A stretch of DNA of 64,000 nucleotides, taken from contig NZ_JAGGKM010000002.1 in the NCBI RefSeq assembly GCF_017873715.1, positions 62,001-126,000 on the forward strand. The letters are read 5' to 3'. Both the position numbers and the translations under genes were made by a program. The DNA is from Cytobacillus luteolus (GTDB lineage Bacteria; Bacillota; Bacilli; Bacillales; Bacillaceae_L). The notes under the pieces are model-generated. The model saw only the letters and a program-made list of their open reading frames with translations, was not told the DNA's origin and did not search any database. Of this stretch, positions 18,150-26,575 are shown piece by piece. Each line of letters starts with the position of its first letter. Positions within the stretch are counted from its first letter, which is position 1.

Positions 18150-18881
18150 ATGATGGAGTATAGTGAATACAGGGTTGATCACAATGGTACAAAAATCCAT
18201 TACTTAGAGATAAACAGTCATCTAAAAGAAACTACGCCTCTCGTTATTGTTCCGGGACTTTCAGAAAGTGCAGAGGACTATATATCAGTCCTGGAAAAGC
18301 TTGCTCCTAGACATTGTGTTGTGATCACACTTAGAGGTCGTGGCAAGAGTGATTCTCCTAAAACTGGATACACTCTAGAAGACCACATTGCAGATATTGA
18401 TTCAGTGATTACTCATCTTAAATTAAATGAGTATGTTTTGATGGGCTTTTCAAGAGGAGTTTCCTATGCAATTGGATACGCGCTCCAAAATACAAAAGCT
18501 TTAAAAGGTCTCATCATAGGAGATTATCCAGCAGTGCATACTCAACTCCCTGAAGGATGGGTGTACTTTTTTTCTTCATTACCACCTTGGAGAGGGAAAG
18601 CGTTAAAACAAAGAATGAGTAAAGATGCTTTACGTGGACTTCAACAAGAGTCTTATCTTGTACCATTTTGGGATGAATTAAGTAAGATTAAGTGCCCAGT
18701 CCTTATTATTCGTGGCGGTAAATTAGGTGCTGTTTTATCGGAAGACGATGTTAAAAAATATCAAGATAAAATCCCACATGCGCAGGTAGAAGTATTTGTA
18801 GGACATGATCATAACCTTTTTGAACCAGATGAAGAAACTTTTATTCAGACAACAGAATTGTTTATGGAAGGTATAGAATAA
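18150..18881 (+). CDS. alpha/beta hydrolase
   Basis: Hydrolase of 243 residues with oxyanion region VPGLSES (34-40), nucleophile elbow GFSRGV with Ser101 and a late GHDHNLF histidine. The start at 18150 is chosen because AAAGGAAG lies 8 bp before it; an in-frame ATG at 18132 has no site. It forms an operon with the SRPBCC gene. The substrate is unknown; an ester is likely. Confidence 0.85.
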   Translation: MMEYSEYRVDHNGTKIHYLEINSHLKETTPLVIVPGLSESAEDYISVLEKLAPRHCVVITLRGRGKSDSPKTGYTLEDHIADIDSVITHLKLNEYVLMGFSRGVSYAIGYALQNTKALKGLIIGDYPAVHTQLPEGWVYFFSSLPPWRGKALKQRMSKDALRGLQQESYLVPFWDELSKIKCPVLIIRGGKLGAVLSEDDVKKYQDKIPHAQVEVFVGHDHNLFEPDEETFIQTTELFMEGIE

Positions 18882-18943
18882 TTTGTGATTAGATGCAAAT
18901 AATGTTTATGATATATTTATACATTAATATCCTATCAACTTGG

Positions 18944-18976
18944 ACACCTACTAATATCAAAAGTAGGTGTTTTTAT
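18944..18976 (+). terminator. terminator after the hydrolase gene
   Basis: ACACCTACT pairs with AGTAGGTGT across nine bases, followed by TTTTTATA. Confidence 0.9.
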
Positions 18977-19010
18977 ATAAGTTATTTGGTTAAAAAGGAA
19001 GGGGGAAAAC

Positions 19011-19748
19011 ATGAAAGTGAAAGATAACTCTTCAGATGGAGTAGCTATTTTAGCATCATGGCTTAAAGAGGCTAGACATACAACGGTTCTTACTGGGGCT
19101 GGGATGTCTACAGAATCGAATATTCCAGACTTTCGTTCGAAAAGTGGATGGTGGAATAATATTGATCCTAGAACGGTGGCTACAACTAAGGCACTTAAAA
19201 GAGATTATGATTTATTTCATGAATTTTATAGTATGCGAATTAGGGGGCTTGAAAAATGTTCTCCCCATAAAGGACATAAAATACTGTCTGCATGGGAAGG
19301 TAGAGGGCTAATCCAAGCTATAGCCACACAAAATGTAGACGGATATCACATTGCTGCAGGCAATGAATCTGTATATGAACTCCATGGTTCAATTCATAAA
19401 ATTCGTTGTGATAAGTGCTCAACTCCAGACTCTATAGATCACTTCTTAGATAAAGAAAGTTGTCATTCTTGTGGAGGGAAGCTTCGTCCAGGAGTGGTTT
19501 TATTTGGAGAAACACTTCCTGAAGAAAGTTGGAATACAGCAATGAGCCATATAAGAAAATCTGATCTTGTTATTGTTATCGGAACAAGTCTTGAAGTGTA
19601 TCCTGCTAGTGAACTACCTAGTATGACCAATGGGAGAAAAGTGTATATCAATGCTGAAATTGACTACCATGCTACTCAATTTGACTTAACTATAGAGGGT
19701 AAAGCGGGAAAGATATTGAAGCAAGTGAATGAGTTATTGAATTTATGA
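19011..19748 (+). CDS. sirtuin NAD-dependent protein deacylase
   Basis: Sir2-family enzyme of 245 residues that removes acyl groups from lysines using NAD. Motifs are GAGMSTESNIPDFR (29-42), TQNVDGYH (106-113), catalytic His125 in ELHGS and a four-cysteine zinc site (133, 136, 151, 154). It carries Tyr73-x-x-Arg76, the pair that in class III sirtuins such as SIRT5 and CobB recognises succinyl or malonyl lysine. A deacetylase alone is also possible. A GGGGGAA ribosome site precedes the ATG; transcribed alone. Confidence 0.93.
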   Translation: MKVKDNSSDGVAILASWLKEARHTTVLTGAGMSTESNIPDFRSKSGWWNNIDPRTVATTKALKRDYDLFHEFYSMRIRGLEKCSPHKGHKILSAWEGRGLIQAIATQNVDGYHIAAGNESVYELHGSIHKIRCDKCSTPDSIDHFLDKESCHSCGGKLRPGVVLFGETLPEESWNTAMSHIRKSDLVIVIGTSLEVYPASELPSMTNGRKVYINAEIDYHATQFDLTIEGKAGKILKQVNELLNL

Positions 19749-19805
19749 AGGGGTATATCGACCAATTTTCGAACTACTTTACTATCATAATAAGGGGGAA
19801 AAGAA

Positions 19806-20426
19806 ATGAATAGAGAAAAAGAGTATGTCTGGTATGCAAGCTATGGTTCAAATATAAATGTAGACCGTTTTTTATGTTATATAAAGGGAGGACAGCCAGT
19901 TGGTTCGTCTGAGGTAGAAGTAGGGTGTAGGGATAACACTCTTCCAATTGAAGAAGACACCTTTACGATGAATCATCCACTTTATTTTGCAAAAGAGGCA
20001 GGGAGATGGAACAACCAAGGTGTCGCTTTCATCGGGCACAATAAAAGTGAGGATATTACGTACAGTAAGAAATATCTAATTACTACTGAACAATTCTTCG
20101 ATGTAGTGAAGCAAGAGAATAGTGGTATTGAACTTGATATAGACCTTGGGGATATAAAAGAAAAAGGCATTAAAACTCTTCGCAAATCTTGGTATGGAAC
20201 CATTCTATACTTAGGCGAAAGTAAAGGATATGCAGTCTTTACGTTTACAGCACCTTGGGATATAAATCAAGTGGAATTAAACAAGCCCTCACATGCCTAT
20301 TTAAGTACGATTATCAAAGGATTGAAAATAAATTATTCTAATGAGGAAATTTACAATTATTTTATATCTAAGCCTGGAATAGAAGGGAATTATTCTGAAG
20401 AAGAATTACGGAGTTTACTAGTCTAA
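19806..20426 (+). CDS. GGCT-like hypothetical protein
   Basis: Protein of 206 residues opening with VWYASYGSN. This matches the YGSN nucleotide/cofactor-loop motif of the gamma-glutamylcyclotransferase fold, although the rest is divergent and no catalytic glutamate can be placed with certainty. Preceded by AAGGGGGAAAAG. No membrane segment or signal. Fold assignment is moderate and function is unknown. Confidence 0.7.
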   Translation: MNREKEYVWYASYGSNINVDRFLCYIKGGQPVGSSEVEVGCRDNTLPIEEDTFTMNHPLYFAKEAGRWNNQGVAFIGHNKSEDITYSKKYLITTEQFFDVVKQENSGIELDIDLGDIKEKGIKTLRKSWYGTILYLGESKGYAVFTFTAPWDINQVELNKPSHAYLSTIIKGLKINYSNEEIYNYFISKPGIEGNYSEEELRSLLV

Positions 20427-20524
20427 ATGTAAACCACAAATTAACAGATTTTATAAAGATACGATTAACGGGACTGTATGGTAAAATAGGTATCTACTTG
20501 ACTACGCCCTCGGAGGAACCATAC

Positions 20525-21631
20525 ATGAAGAATACACCTTATTTTTATCAGTTTCTAGAGCCATTATCAAAGGAACTAGCCCTTCTTGCAAGGGAGCTTG
20601 AATCTAGTATTTTTTCTAGTCCTAGAACGATGTTAACACATGCTAGAGTGTTTGTTGAAAACATCTTAATTAACGTGATGGCCTATGAAAATATGAAAGA
20701 ACATCCTACAATAACGTTAAAAGATCGACTTCAAATGCTAGAGAATGATGGTATTTTAACAGCAGATATTCGTGATGCATTGCACAATATTCGAAAAGCA
20801 GGTAACCAAGCTTCGCATGATGCGAGAATGTTCCGCTACTCAGAAGCACTGTTGTCTTGGGAAGAGCTATACAAAGTGGTTAAATGGTACATTGAGGTAT
20901 ACGCACCTCTTTCAATTAAAGTACCTGATTATCAAGATCCATCAGCACCAAAAGAACAAGCCTATGACATTAGTGAACTAGAAGTGCGTTTGAAAACACT
21001 TGAACAATTATTAATTGTATCAATGCAGAAGGAAACGAATTCAAATTCATCTGAAGCTGAAGTGGCAGCAACGACGACAGAAGAGTCGATAACATTTGAA
21101 GAACCTGGATTTACAAAAATCAGGACCATTTCCTATAAGGGTGAAACATTAGATATTCCTTACTTTTTACGAGACGCATTCTTACTTCCACAACGGTTTG
21201 AAAAATCAGAGACGTTTCTAATTCGTCTTGGCGCAGAGCAACAGGCTCGAATTATGAGTGAACTTCCTAGTAATTTAGAAGGTCTCTATACTCATGTAAA
21301 ACGCTTTAATGAAAAGAACGATGAACAATTGTTTAATGAATTAAAAGTCTTCATCGAGGAAGAAAAGATTCGGAGAAAGATTAAACTACAGCGTCAAGGA
21401 GAACTGTTCCTATTTTATAAGGCTGAACATTTTATTCTGACTGAGGAACTTAAGCAAGTCCCACTTACCACAGAAGAATTTAAGGGAGTGCCAAGCCTTA
21501 TTAAACAGCTTAACGAGGAACAAATCTATAAAGTTGGGCAATTGCCGATGGAACTAGTGATTTTAGGTAAATATAAAAACGTTGGTGTTGTTAACATTGG
21601 AAGATTTTTTGAACAATTGAAGCAGAAGTAG
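20525..21631 (+). CDS. DUF4145-type protein
   Basis: Protein of 368 residues. The start at 20525 follows a CGGAGGAA site; an earlier in-frame ATG at 20498 has none. The N-terminal part (about 1-130) has the helical DUF4145 pattern, with the run LHNIRKAGNQASHD typical of that family, which is often fused to restriction or signalling proteins. The middle is acidic and Ser/Thr-rich, and the C-terminal part is unassigned. Cytoplasmic. No function can be given, and there is no restriction gene beside it. Confidence 0.7.
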   Translation: MKNTPYFYQFLEPLSKELALLARELESSIFSSPRTMLTHARVFVENILINVMAYENMKEHPTITLKDRLQMLENDGILTADIRDALHNIRKAGNQASHDARMFRYSEALLSWEELYKVVKWYIEVYAPLSIKVPDYQDPSAPKEQAYDISELEVRLKTLEQLLIVSMQKETNSNSSEAEVAATTTEESITFEEPGFTKIRTISYKGETLDIPYFLRDAFLLPQRFEKSETFLIRLGAEQQARIMSELPSNLEGLYTHVKRFNEKNDEQLFNELKVFIEEEKIRRKIKLQRQGELFLFYKAEHFILTEELKQVPLTTEEFKGVPSLIKQLNEEQIYKVGQLPMELVILGKYKNVGVVNIGRFFEQLKQK

Positions 21632-21664
21632 TGGACAAGGGGGAGAGTTCCTTGTCTTTTTTGT

Positions 21665-21747
21665 ATTCGACAAATGCGCGGCAAATGTCGAATAGTTTTT
21701 GTGTGTGGAAACATACTGATTCGACAAATGCCACGTACTTGTCGATT
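21665..21747. repeat. two TTCGACAAATGC palindromes
   Basis: Two hairpin elements, 21665-21693 (ATTCGACA to TGTCGAAT) and 21719-21747 (ATTCGACAAATGC to GTACTTGTCGAT). They belong to the same palindrome family as the cluster at 39515-39676 and lie in the gap between two convergence-free plus-strand genes. Confidence 0.8.
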
Positions 21748-21808
21748 GTGAATACCTGTTCCTTTGTAGTATTGTTATATTTAAGATGACAAAGGGAGGC
21801 TAGCGTTC

Positions 21809-22603
21809 ATGGATTTAGATATTAAGGAACTTGGTCAATTTGCATCAGGGATCGTAAGTGAAGCGGGTCTATTGCTGTTAAAGTTAAGAAACGATTCTTT
21901 AGACTTTGAGGAAAAAAAGAATCATGCGGATTTAGTTACTGTAGTTGATAGTGCAGTTGAGAGGTTTTTAGTGGACAAAATAGTAGAGAGATACCCTAGT
22001 CATGGGATCGTTGGCGAAGAAGGGGTGTTTGAGACGAATGTTTCTCACTTCGACACGCAGTGGATTATTGATCCGATTGATGGAACAACGAATTTTATAC
22101 ATAACTTTCCGTATTACGGCATTTCTGTAGGAATTGTACATAAAGGGATAGGAGTAATTGGAGTCGTCTATAATCCTTCAATGAATGAGTTATATTTTGC
22201 AGAAAAAGACCATGGGGCATATGTGAATGGTGAGAAGTTAAGCCTAGATAAGCCAATGTTGTTCAAAGAAGCCCTTGTCTCATCAACAATGTTTTGGGAA
22301 GATACAAGGAAGAAGGATGCCATCCATCCAAGTCTGTTACATATCTACAAAACCACGAGGGGCCTTCGCTTAGTTGGGGGTGCAGCTATTAGTTTATGTG
22401 AAATTGCCAAGGGTACACTTAGTGCATATGTTGCACCAATGTTAAGTGCATGGGATTATGCTGGAGGAGTTATTGTTTTAAAAGAAGCAGGTGGAGTCAT
22501 TACGAGGTTAGATGGAACATCTGTTTCATTTAAAGAAAGTGGCAGTATATTGGCTGCTCATCCAAGTATCCATCAAGAGCTTCTATCCATCTATACTGAT
22601 TAG
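21809..22603 (+). CDS. inositol monophosphatase family phosphatase
   Basis: Mg-dependent, lithium-sensitive type phosphatase of 264 residues, the usual length. Metal ligands are Glu70 (VGEEG), Asp88 and Asp91 (IIDPIDGTTNF), and a late Asp in AWDYAGG. It may act on inositol phosphate, fructose bisphosphate or 3'-phosphoadenosine nucleotides. An AAAGGGAGG site lies before the ATG. It appears to be a single gene downstream of the palindromic repeats. Confidence 0.9.
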   Translation: MDLDIKELGQFASGIVSEAGLLLLKLRNDSLDFEEKKNHADLVTVVDSAVERFLVDKIVERYPSHGIVGEEGVFETNVSHFDTQWIIDPIDGTTNFIHNFPYYGISVGIVHKGIGVIGVVYNPSMNELYFAEKDHGAYVNGEKLSLDKPMLFKEALVSSTMFWEDTRKKDAIHPSLLHIYKTTRGLRLVGGAAISLCEIAKGTLSAYVAPMLSAWDYAGGVIVLKEAGGVITRLDGTSVSFKESGSILAAHPSIHQELLSIYTD

Positions 22604-22666
22604 TTATTCGAGAAAAATTCACAAAGTTCACACGTGACAGGAGATAAATTACGTGATAATCTGTAT

Positions 22667-22682
22667 ATAGACCAGTTGGTAT
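22667..22682 (+). promoter_or_regulatory. operator for the TetR regulator (own promoter)
   Basis: ATAGACCAGTTGGTAT, an imperfect palindrome 18 bp before the regulator's TTG start. It resembles the LmrA/YxaF operator core TAGACYRGTCTA and matches the site at 23320. Confidence 0.7.
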
Positions 22683-22700
22683 AATTTGAGGTGAAGTCTT

Positions 22701-23267
22701 TTGAGTACTAAAAAATCATCCAAGGATAAAATCATAGAAACATCGTCCATCTTGTTTCAAACACAAGGTTATCATGCAACAGGTTTAAATCAGATTACAA
22801 AAGAAAGTGGTGCACCAAAAGGCTCATTGTACTATTACTTTCCTGAGGGAAAGGAGCAGTTGGCAAGTGAAGCAGTAGAAAGTACTTCGATTCTTGTTGC
22901 CAATCGTATTAGAGAAGGATTACAGTGTAGCGACGACCCTATTACAGCTATACAAACATTTATTAACAACTTAGCTGATGATTACGAAAAAAGTGATGTC
23001 AAACAGGGTCTTCCAGTTGCGGCTGTAGCACTTGAAACAGCTCATACGAGTGAAGTTCTTAGGCAATCTTGTCTGAACTCCTATGAAATGTGGCATAACG
23101 TTTTTGCAGATAAATTAATCTCAGGCGGTTATAACAAAGAAGATGCACAAGAAGTGGGTCTAGTCATTAATGCAATGATCGAGGGTGCTTTTATTAATGT
23201 ATTATTGCAACAGAACAGTGATCCTTTAAGAAAGGTAGCTCGTCATATCCCGAAATTACTGTCTTAA
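22701..23267 (+). CDS. TetR-family repressor, LmrA/YxaF type
   Basis: Regulator of 188 residues with an N-terminal helix-turn-helix (about 25-50; GLNQITKESGAPKGSLYYYFP) and a C-terminal ligand domain. The sequence style matches the LmrA/YxaF subgroup, whose operators contain TAGACYRGTCTA. One such site lies in its own leader and another before the NmrA-like gene. TTG start with a GGTGAAG site. It probably controls itself and the next two genes in response to a small hydrophobic or aromatic compound. Confidence 0.9.
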   Translation: MSTKKSSKDKIIETSSILFQTQGYHATGLNQITKESGAPKGSLYYYFPEGKEQLASEAVESTSILVANRIREGLQCSDDPITAIQTFINNLADDYEKSDVKQGLPVAAVALETAHTSEVLRQSCLNSYEMWHNVFADKLISGGYNKEDAQEVGLVINAMIEGAFINVLLQQNSDPLRKVARHIPKLLS

Positions 23268-23319
23268 TCTTTAGGCTATGCAAATTGAATGTATAGCCTT
23301 TTTATCGACATATTATTAT

Positions 23320-23333
23320 ATAGACTGGTCTAT
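23320..23333 (+). promoter_or_regulatory. operator before the NmrA-like gene
   Basis: ATAGACTGGTCTAT, a near-perfect palindrome with the LmrA-type core, 36 bp before the NAD(P)-binding protein's start. Confidence 0.75.
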
Positions 23334-23368
23334 TATCTTGAGTTTTATACTGAAGGGAAGTGCCCATT

Positions 23369-24229
23369 ATGAAACCAGCCATACTAGTTACCGGTGCAAC
23401 AGGAAATATTGGATATTATGTTGTGAAAGAACTTTCTGCAAAGAATGAGAGGGTTCGTGTTGCATTAAGAAATGTTAATAAAGATAAAGAAGTTTTTTCA
23501 CAGTATGAAGTTGACATGGTAAGATTCGATTTCTTAGATCCATCAACATATGATCAAGCACTAGATGGAGTGAAGAAGGTATTTTTGATCCGTCCTCCAC
23601 AGCTTGCAAACCCAAAGAAAGATATGAAACATTTTATCGATAAACTCAGTGAAAAAGGTATTGAGGAAATTGTTTTTGTATCTTTAATGGGAGTTGAGAA
23701 CAACCCAGTTGTACCTCATCGGAAAATAGAGGATATGATAGTTGCCTCTGGAATAGAATATACCTTCTTACGACCAGGTTTTTTTATGCAGAACTTAAAT
23801 ACTACCCATCGTGATGATATTGCGTTACGTAATGAATTATTTATGCCAGTAGGGAAGGCAAAGACTAGTTTTATTGATACAAGAGACATTGCTGCTGTTG
23901 CTACCGTTTGTTTAACTGAACCAGGTCATTTAGGTGGAAAATATACGTTAACAGGAGCAGAATCCATTGACTATCATGAAGTGGCTACTATACTATCAAA
24001 AACTTTAGGAAGAGAAATAGAATATAAAAATCCCGGAGTATTAGAGTTTCGAAAAACAATCATAAAGAGAGGAATTAAAAAGGAATATGCAAATGTCATG
24101 ACCATGCTTTATGTTCTAACTCGTTTAGGTACGGCCGAAAAGACAACAGATGATGTTGAAAAAATTCTAAAACGAAAGCCTATTACTTTTGAACAGTACG
24201 CGAAGGATTTTCAAGAGGAATGGAAGTAG
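23369..24229 (+). CDS. NmrA-like NAD(P)-binding protein
   Basis: Rossmann-fold protein of 286 residues from the ATG at 23369, which has AAGGGAAG 8 bp upstream; GTG at 23360 is less likely. It opens ILVTGATGNIGYYV (GxxGxxG dinucleotide motif). No Tyr-x-x-x-Lys is obvious, as in atypical SDR/NmrA proteins such as quinone oxidoreductase 2. Controlled by the adjacent TetR through the site at 23320. It may reduce quinones or act as a redox sensor. Confidence 0.88.
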   Translation: MKPAILVTGATGNIGYYVVKELSAKNERVRVALRNVNKDKEVFSQYEVDMVRFDFLDPSTYDQALDGVKKVFLIRPPQLANPKKDMKHFIDKLSEKGIEEIVFVSLMGVENNPVVPHRKIEDMIVASGIEYTFLRPGFFMQNLNTTHRDDIALRNELFMPVGKAKTSFIDTRDIAAVATVCLTEPGHLGGKYTLTGAESIDYHEVATILSKTLGREIEYKNPGVLEFRKTIIKRGIKKEYANVMTMLYVLTRLGTAEKTTDDVEKILKRKPITFEQYAKDFQEEWK

Positions 24230-24254
24230 AAACTATGTTAAGGGAGAGGGTAGA

Positions 24255-24659
24255 ATGTTTAAGAAGAATTTTATGTCTTATGTTAAAACAGGTATTTTAG
24301 CTGGTGTTCTTATACTGTTAATTGCAAATGTGTTGTTTCTAATTATGGGTTTACTTTTTGGTCATGATATTTCTTTTGTTGGGCAAAATCGTGATACACT
24401 TTATATTGTTTTTATTTCTTTTGCAACTTCTATCTCACTGCTTATAGGAGCGATCTTGTTTTACTTTTTTCAAAAGTATACGAAGAAACCAGTGCTTTGG
24501 TTTTCAATTATTGTCTTGCTAGGTTTTTTGTACAACACCTACACGGCAGAGGCAAGTTTAGATGCGCAATATAAGGTAACTGCTCATATCCTACATTTAA
24601 TTGTAAGTGGTCTAGCAATCTATTTGGTGCCAAAACTTTCAAAAGAAAAATCAGAATGA
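24255..24659 (+). CDS. four-helix membrane protein, DUF6069-like
   Basis: Small membrane protein of 134 residues starting MFKKNFMSY, with four hydrophobic segments. The start at 24255 follows an AGGGAGAGGG site; longer in-frame starts overlap the upstream gene. It lies 25 bp after the NmrA-like gene and before a terminator, so it shares the TetR-controlled transcript. Role unknown. Confidence 0.8.
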   Translation: MFKKNFMSYVKTGILAGVLILLIANVLFLIMGLLFGHDISFVGQNRDTLYIVFISFATSISLLIGAILFYFFQKYTKKPVLWFSIIVLLGFLYNTYTAEASLDAQYKVTAHILHLIVSGLAIYLVPKLSKEKSE

Positions 24660-24667
24660 ATAAAACA

Positions 24668-24694
24668 GGACAGGTGATTAAAACCTGTCCTTTT
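24668..24694 (+). terminator. terminator of the TetR-regulated operon
   Basis: GGACAGG pairs with CCTGTCC across nine bases, followed by TTTT. Confidence 0.85.
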
Positions 24695-24740
24695 ACATTG
24701 AATATGACATAATAATAATGAGAGCAACCTAGAGTTCTTC

Positions 24741-25322
24741 CTACTCCGAAATTTCATCTAACGTTTTTTCAAAGCTCGGTGCGAGGTGGGTTAGAAAGTA
24801 TTCCACCTCAGGCATGTTTAAGCTGTTTATTTTTTCCTCTATTTGTTTTTTTGCTACAACAAACTCTCTGTTTCCAGCGGATAATTCAGTTGCACACTTT
24901 AAGTATGCATCCAAAAGATCTGCGGCTTTTATATATCGTGACAGCTCTTCCTCAGCCTGTTTTTGTATTACATCTCTATAGACTTCTCTTAATTCTTCAG
25001 GAGCTTGACTAGTTAATTTTTCTGCAGCCAATTCCTCAATATCTCTAAAATTCTTTAGAATATCACGATTATGGTGCTTGACTGGAGTCGGTATATCACC
25101 AGTAAAAACTTCTGTAACGTCATGAAAGAGAGATAAAGTGACGGCTCTTTCTGTATTCACTTCTTTATTAAATACAACATTTGCGATTGAGCAGAGACAA
25201 TGTGTTAAGACAGATACATGAAAGGAGTGTTCAGCTACATTCTCCTTCATCACATTTCTCATTAAGCTCCAGCGTTCAATGTACCTTAACCGATATAAAT
25301 TGGCTAATAAATGACTTTCCAT
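24741..25322 (-). CDS. YfbR-like 5'-deoxynucleotidase (HD domain)
   Basis: HD-superfamily phosphohydrolase of 193 residues, the size of E. coli YfbR, which dephosphorylates deoxyribonucleoside 5'-monophosphates. The metal and substrate residues of that family are visible: Arg17-Trp18, His32 (AEHSF), His67-Asp68 (LFHDVTEV) and Asp135 (KAADLLDA). Cytoplasmic, transcribed alone on the minus strand, with an AAGGAAGTGG site. A nucleotide clean-up role is likely. Confidence 0.88.
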   Translation of the reverse strand: MESHLLANLYRLRYIERWSLMRNVMKENVAEHSFHVSVLTHCLCSIANVVFNKEVNTERAVTLSLFHDVTEVFTGDIPTPVKHHNRDILKNFRDIEELAAEKLTSQAPEELREVYRDVIQKQAEEELSRYIKAADLLDAYLKCATELSAGNREFVVAKKQIEEKINSLNMPEVEYFLTHLAPSFEKTLDEISE

Positions 25323-25491
25323 ATATCCACTTCCTTACTTAAAACAAGCATAGAAAAAAGTTTAAATGATAGGTTTTAAATACGCAAGTTATTAGTTTTT
25401 CTTCTTACTAGTGGTGTATTCAATTGGTGTTTAAATAAAAGCACAATGATATTTATATTTAAATGGTTTTGGTTTGAACGACATTATGTAA

Positions 25492-25527
25492 AAACTTTAC
25501 ATTTCTCTAGTTGAGAAGTAAAGTTTT
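25492..25527. terminator. hairpin terminator downstream of the DUF2642 pair
   Basis: ACTTTACATTTCTC and GAGAAGTAAAGT pair across TAGTT with one bulged base. On the minus strand a T-run follows, so it should end the tandem coat-type genes. Confidence 0.75.
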
Positions 25528-25553
25528 ATCTCTGAATCAGGTTACTTTAACCT

Positions 25554-25817
25554 TTAATTTATGTCAGGCATAATCCAGACCACTTTACATAAACGTACAA
25601 AGAACGTAGAATCTCGTTCCTTGATAACTAAATGATCAGGTTTAACATCCATTACTACTCCTGTTAATCTACCTCTTGTTGTTTCAAGGACAACAGGTTT
25701 ACCTACTAGCGAACAAGTAGCAGAATATACGAATGGCTCAACCACTACAACCTGTTCTGGCTGCAACATAGACATTGATTGCATTGGCTGCCGGACTAGA
25801 GGATACATATTATTCAT
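25554..25817 (-). CDS. DUF2642 (YuzF-like) protein, copy 2
   Basis: An 87-residue protein from the ATG at 25817 (AAGGAGA 7 bp before it). A Met/Gln/Pro-rich N-terminus precedes the DUF2642 domain (VEPFVYSATCSLVGKPVVLE, then DVKPDHLVIKERDSTFFVRL), a small beta-barrel related to YuzF of B. subtilis. It is a tandem duplicate of the gene at 25847, nearly identical in the domain core. Sporulation expression is likely from the neighbours. Precise role unknown. Confidence 0.85.
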   Translation of the reverse strand: MNNMYPLVRQPMQSMSMLQPEQVVVVEPFVYSATCSLVGKPVVLETTRGRLTGVVMDVKPDHLVIKERDSTFFVRLCKVVWIMPDIN

Positions 25818-25846
25818 ATTGTTTTCTCCTTGTTTGATGGAATTTG

Positions 25847-26104
25847 CTATTCTGGCATGATCCAAATAACTTCACATAAACGTAAAAAAAAGGTGGAATC
25901 ACGTTCTTGGAGTACTATATGATCAGGTTTAACATCTATCACTGTCCCTGATAAGTTGCCTCTAGATGTTTCAATTACTGCTCTTTTTCCTACAAGGGTG
26001 CTAACTGTTGCATACACAAATGGCTCTACCACTACAACTTGTTTTGGTTGCATAGTAGGTTGCATATGCATTGGTTGATTCATATGGTTATACATGTTAT
26101 TCAT
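25847..26104 (-). CDS. DUF2642 (YuzF-like) protein, copy 1
   Basis: An 85-residue paralogue of the next gene, with the same layout: MNNMYNHMNQPMHMQP leader and a DUF2642 domain ending RLCEVIWIMPE. The start at 26104 has GGAGGTAAACC before it; longer in-frame starts have no site. 29 bp separate the two genes, so they are co-transcribed. The Met-rich heads differ while the domains are conserved. Confidence 0.85.
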   Translation of the reverse strand: MNNMYNHMNQPMHMQPTMQPKQVVVVEPFVYATVSTLVGKRAVIETSRGNLSGTVIDVKPDHIVLQERDSTFFLRLCEVIWIMPE

Positions 26105-26204
26105 TTTTGGTTTACCTCCATCATCTATTTGCAATACTTTCACAATTTATGCGGTTATATGGGATTTTGCCCTGGTTATTTACCTAATTTAAGCATTATT
26201 TAGC

Positions 26205-26241
26205 AAAACAAGAACATGTTATATTAACATGTTCTTGTTTT
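26205..26241. terminator. strong bidirectional terminator
   Basis: AAAACAAGAACATGTTA pairs perfectly with TAACATGTTCTTGTTTT around a 3-nt loop, with T-runs in both directions. It ends the YjcZ-like gene on the minus strand. Confidence 0.92.
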
Positions 26242-26274
26242 TTTGCTCAGTTTATTAAACTCCCACAAATTTTC

Positions 26275-26484
26275 CTAGCATTTAGGATAGTAGCAAGTAC
26301 CTACGATGATTAATAGGATAAATAACACAACAATTAGTACGAAGGTATTGTTACATGGTGTGGGACAAGTGTATCCGTAACTAGGCGCAATCATTGTTGG
26401 TTGAGGTGGAACATTAGCTCCTAATACTGGTGCTGCGTTTACGTTAGCTCCCATATAGGGTGCTGCATTGACATATGCCTCCAT
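26275..26484 (-). CDS. YjcZ-like sporulation membrane peptide (69 aa)
   Basis: Small protein beginning MEAYVNAAPYMGANVN, with repeats of NAAP/GANV followed by a single membrane segment (NTFVLIVVLFILLIIVG) and a Cys-containing tail. This is the layout of YjcZ-family sporulation peptides. The start at 26484 has AAAGGAAG 7 bp before it; the ATG at 26490 is too close to the site. Confidence 0.75.
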   Translation of the reverse strand: MEAYVNAAPYMGANVNAAPVLGANVPPQPTMIAPSYGYTCPTPCNNTFVLIVVLFILLIIVGTCYYPKC

Positions 26485-26575
26485 GATCATACTTCCTTTC
26501 GAAATAGGGTATTTTCACTACATTATACTCACCTATGTTAAAATTGCCCCAATTCGTAAAGAAAATGGGTGAATG

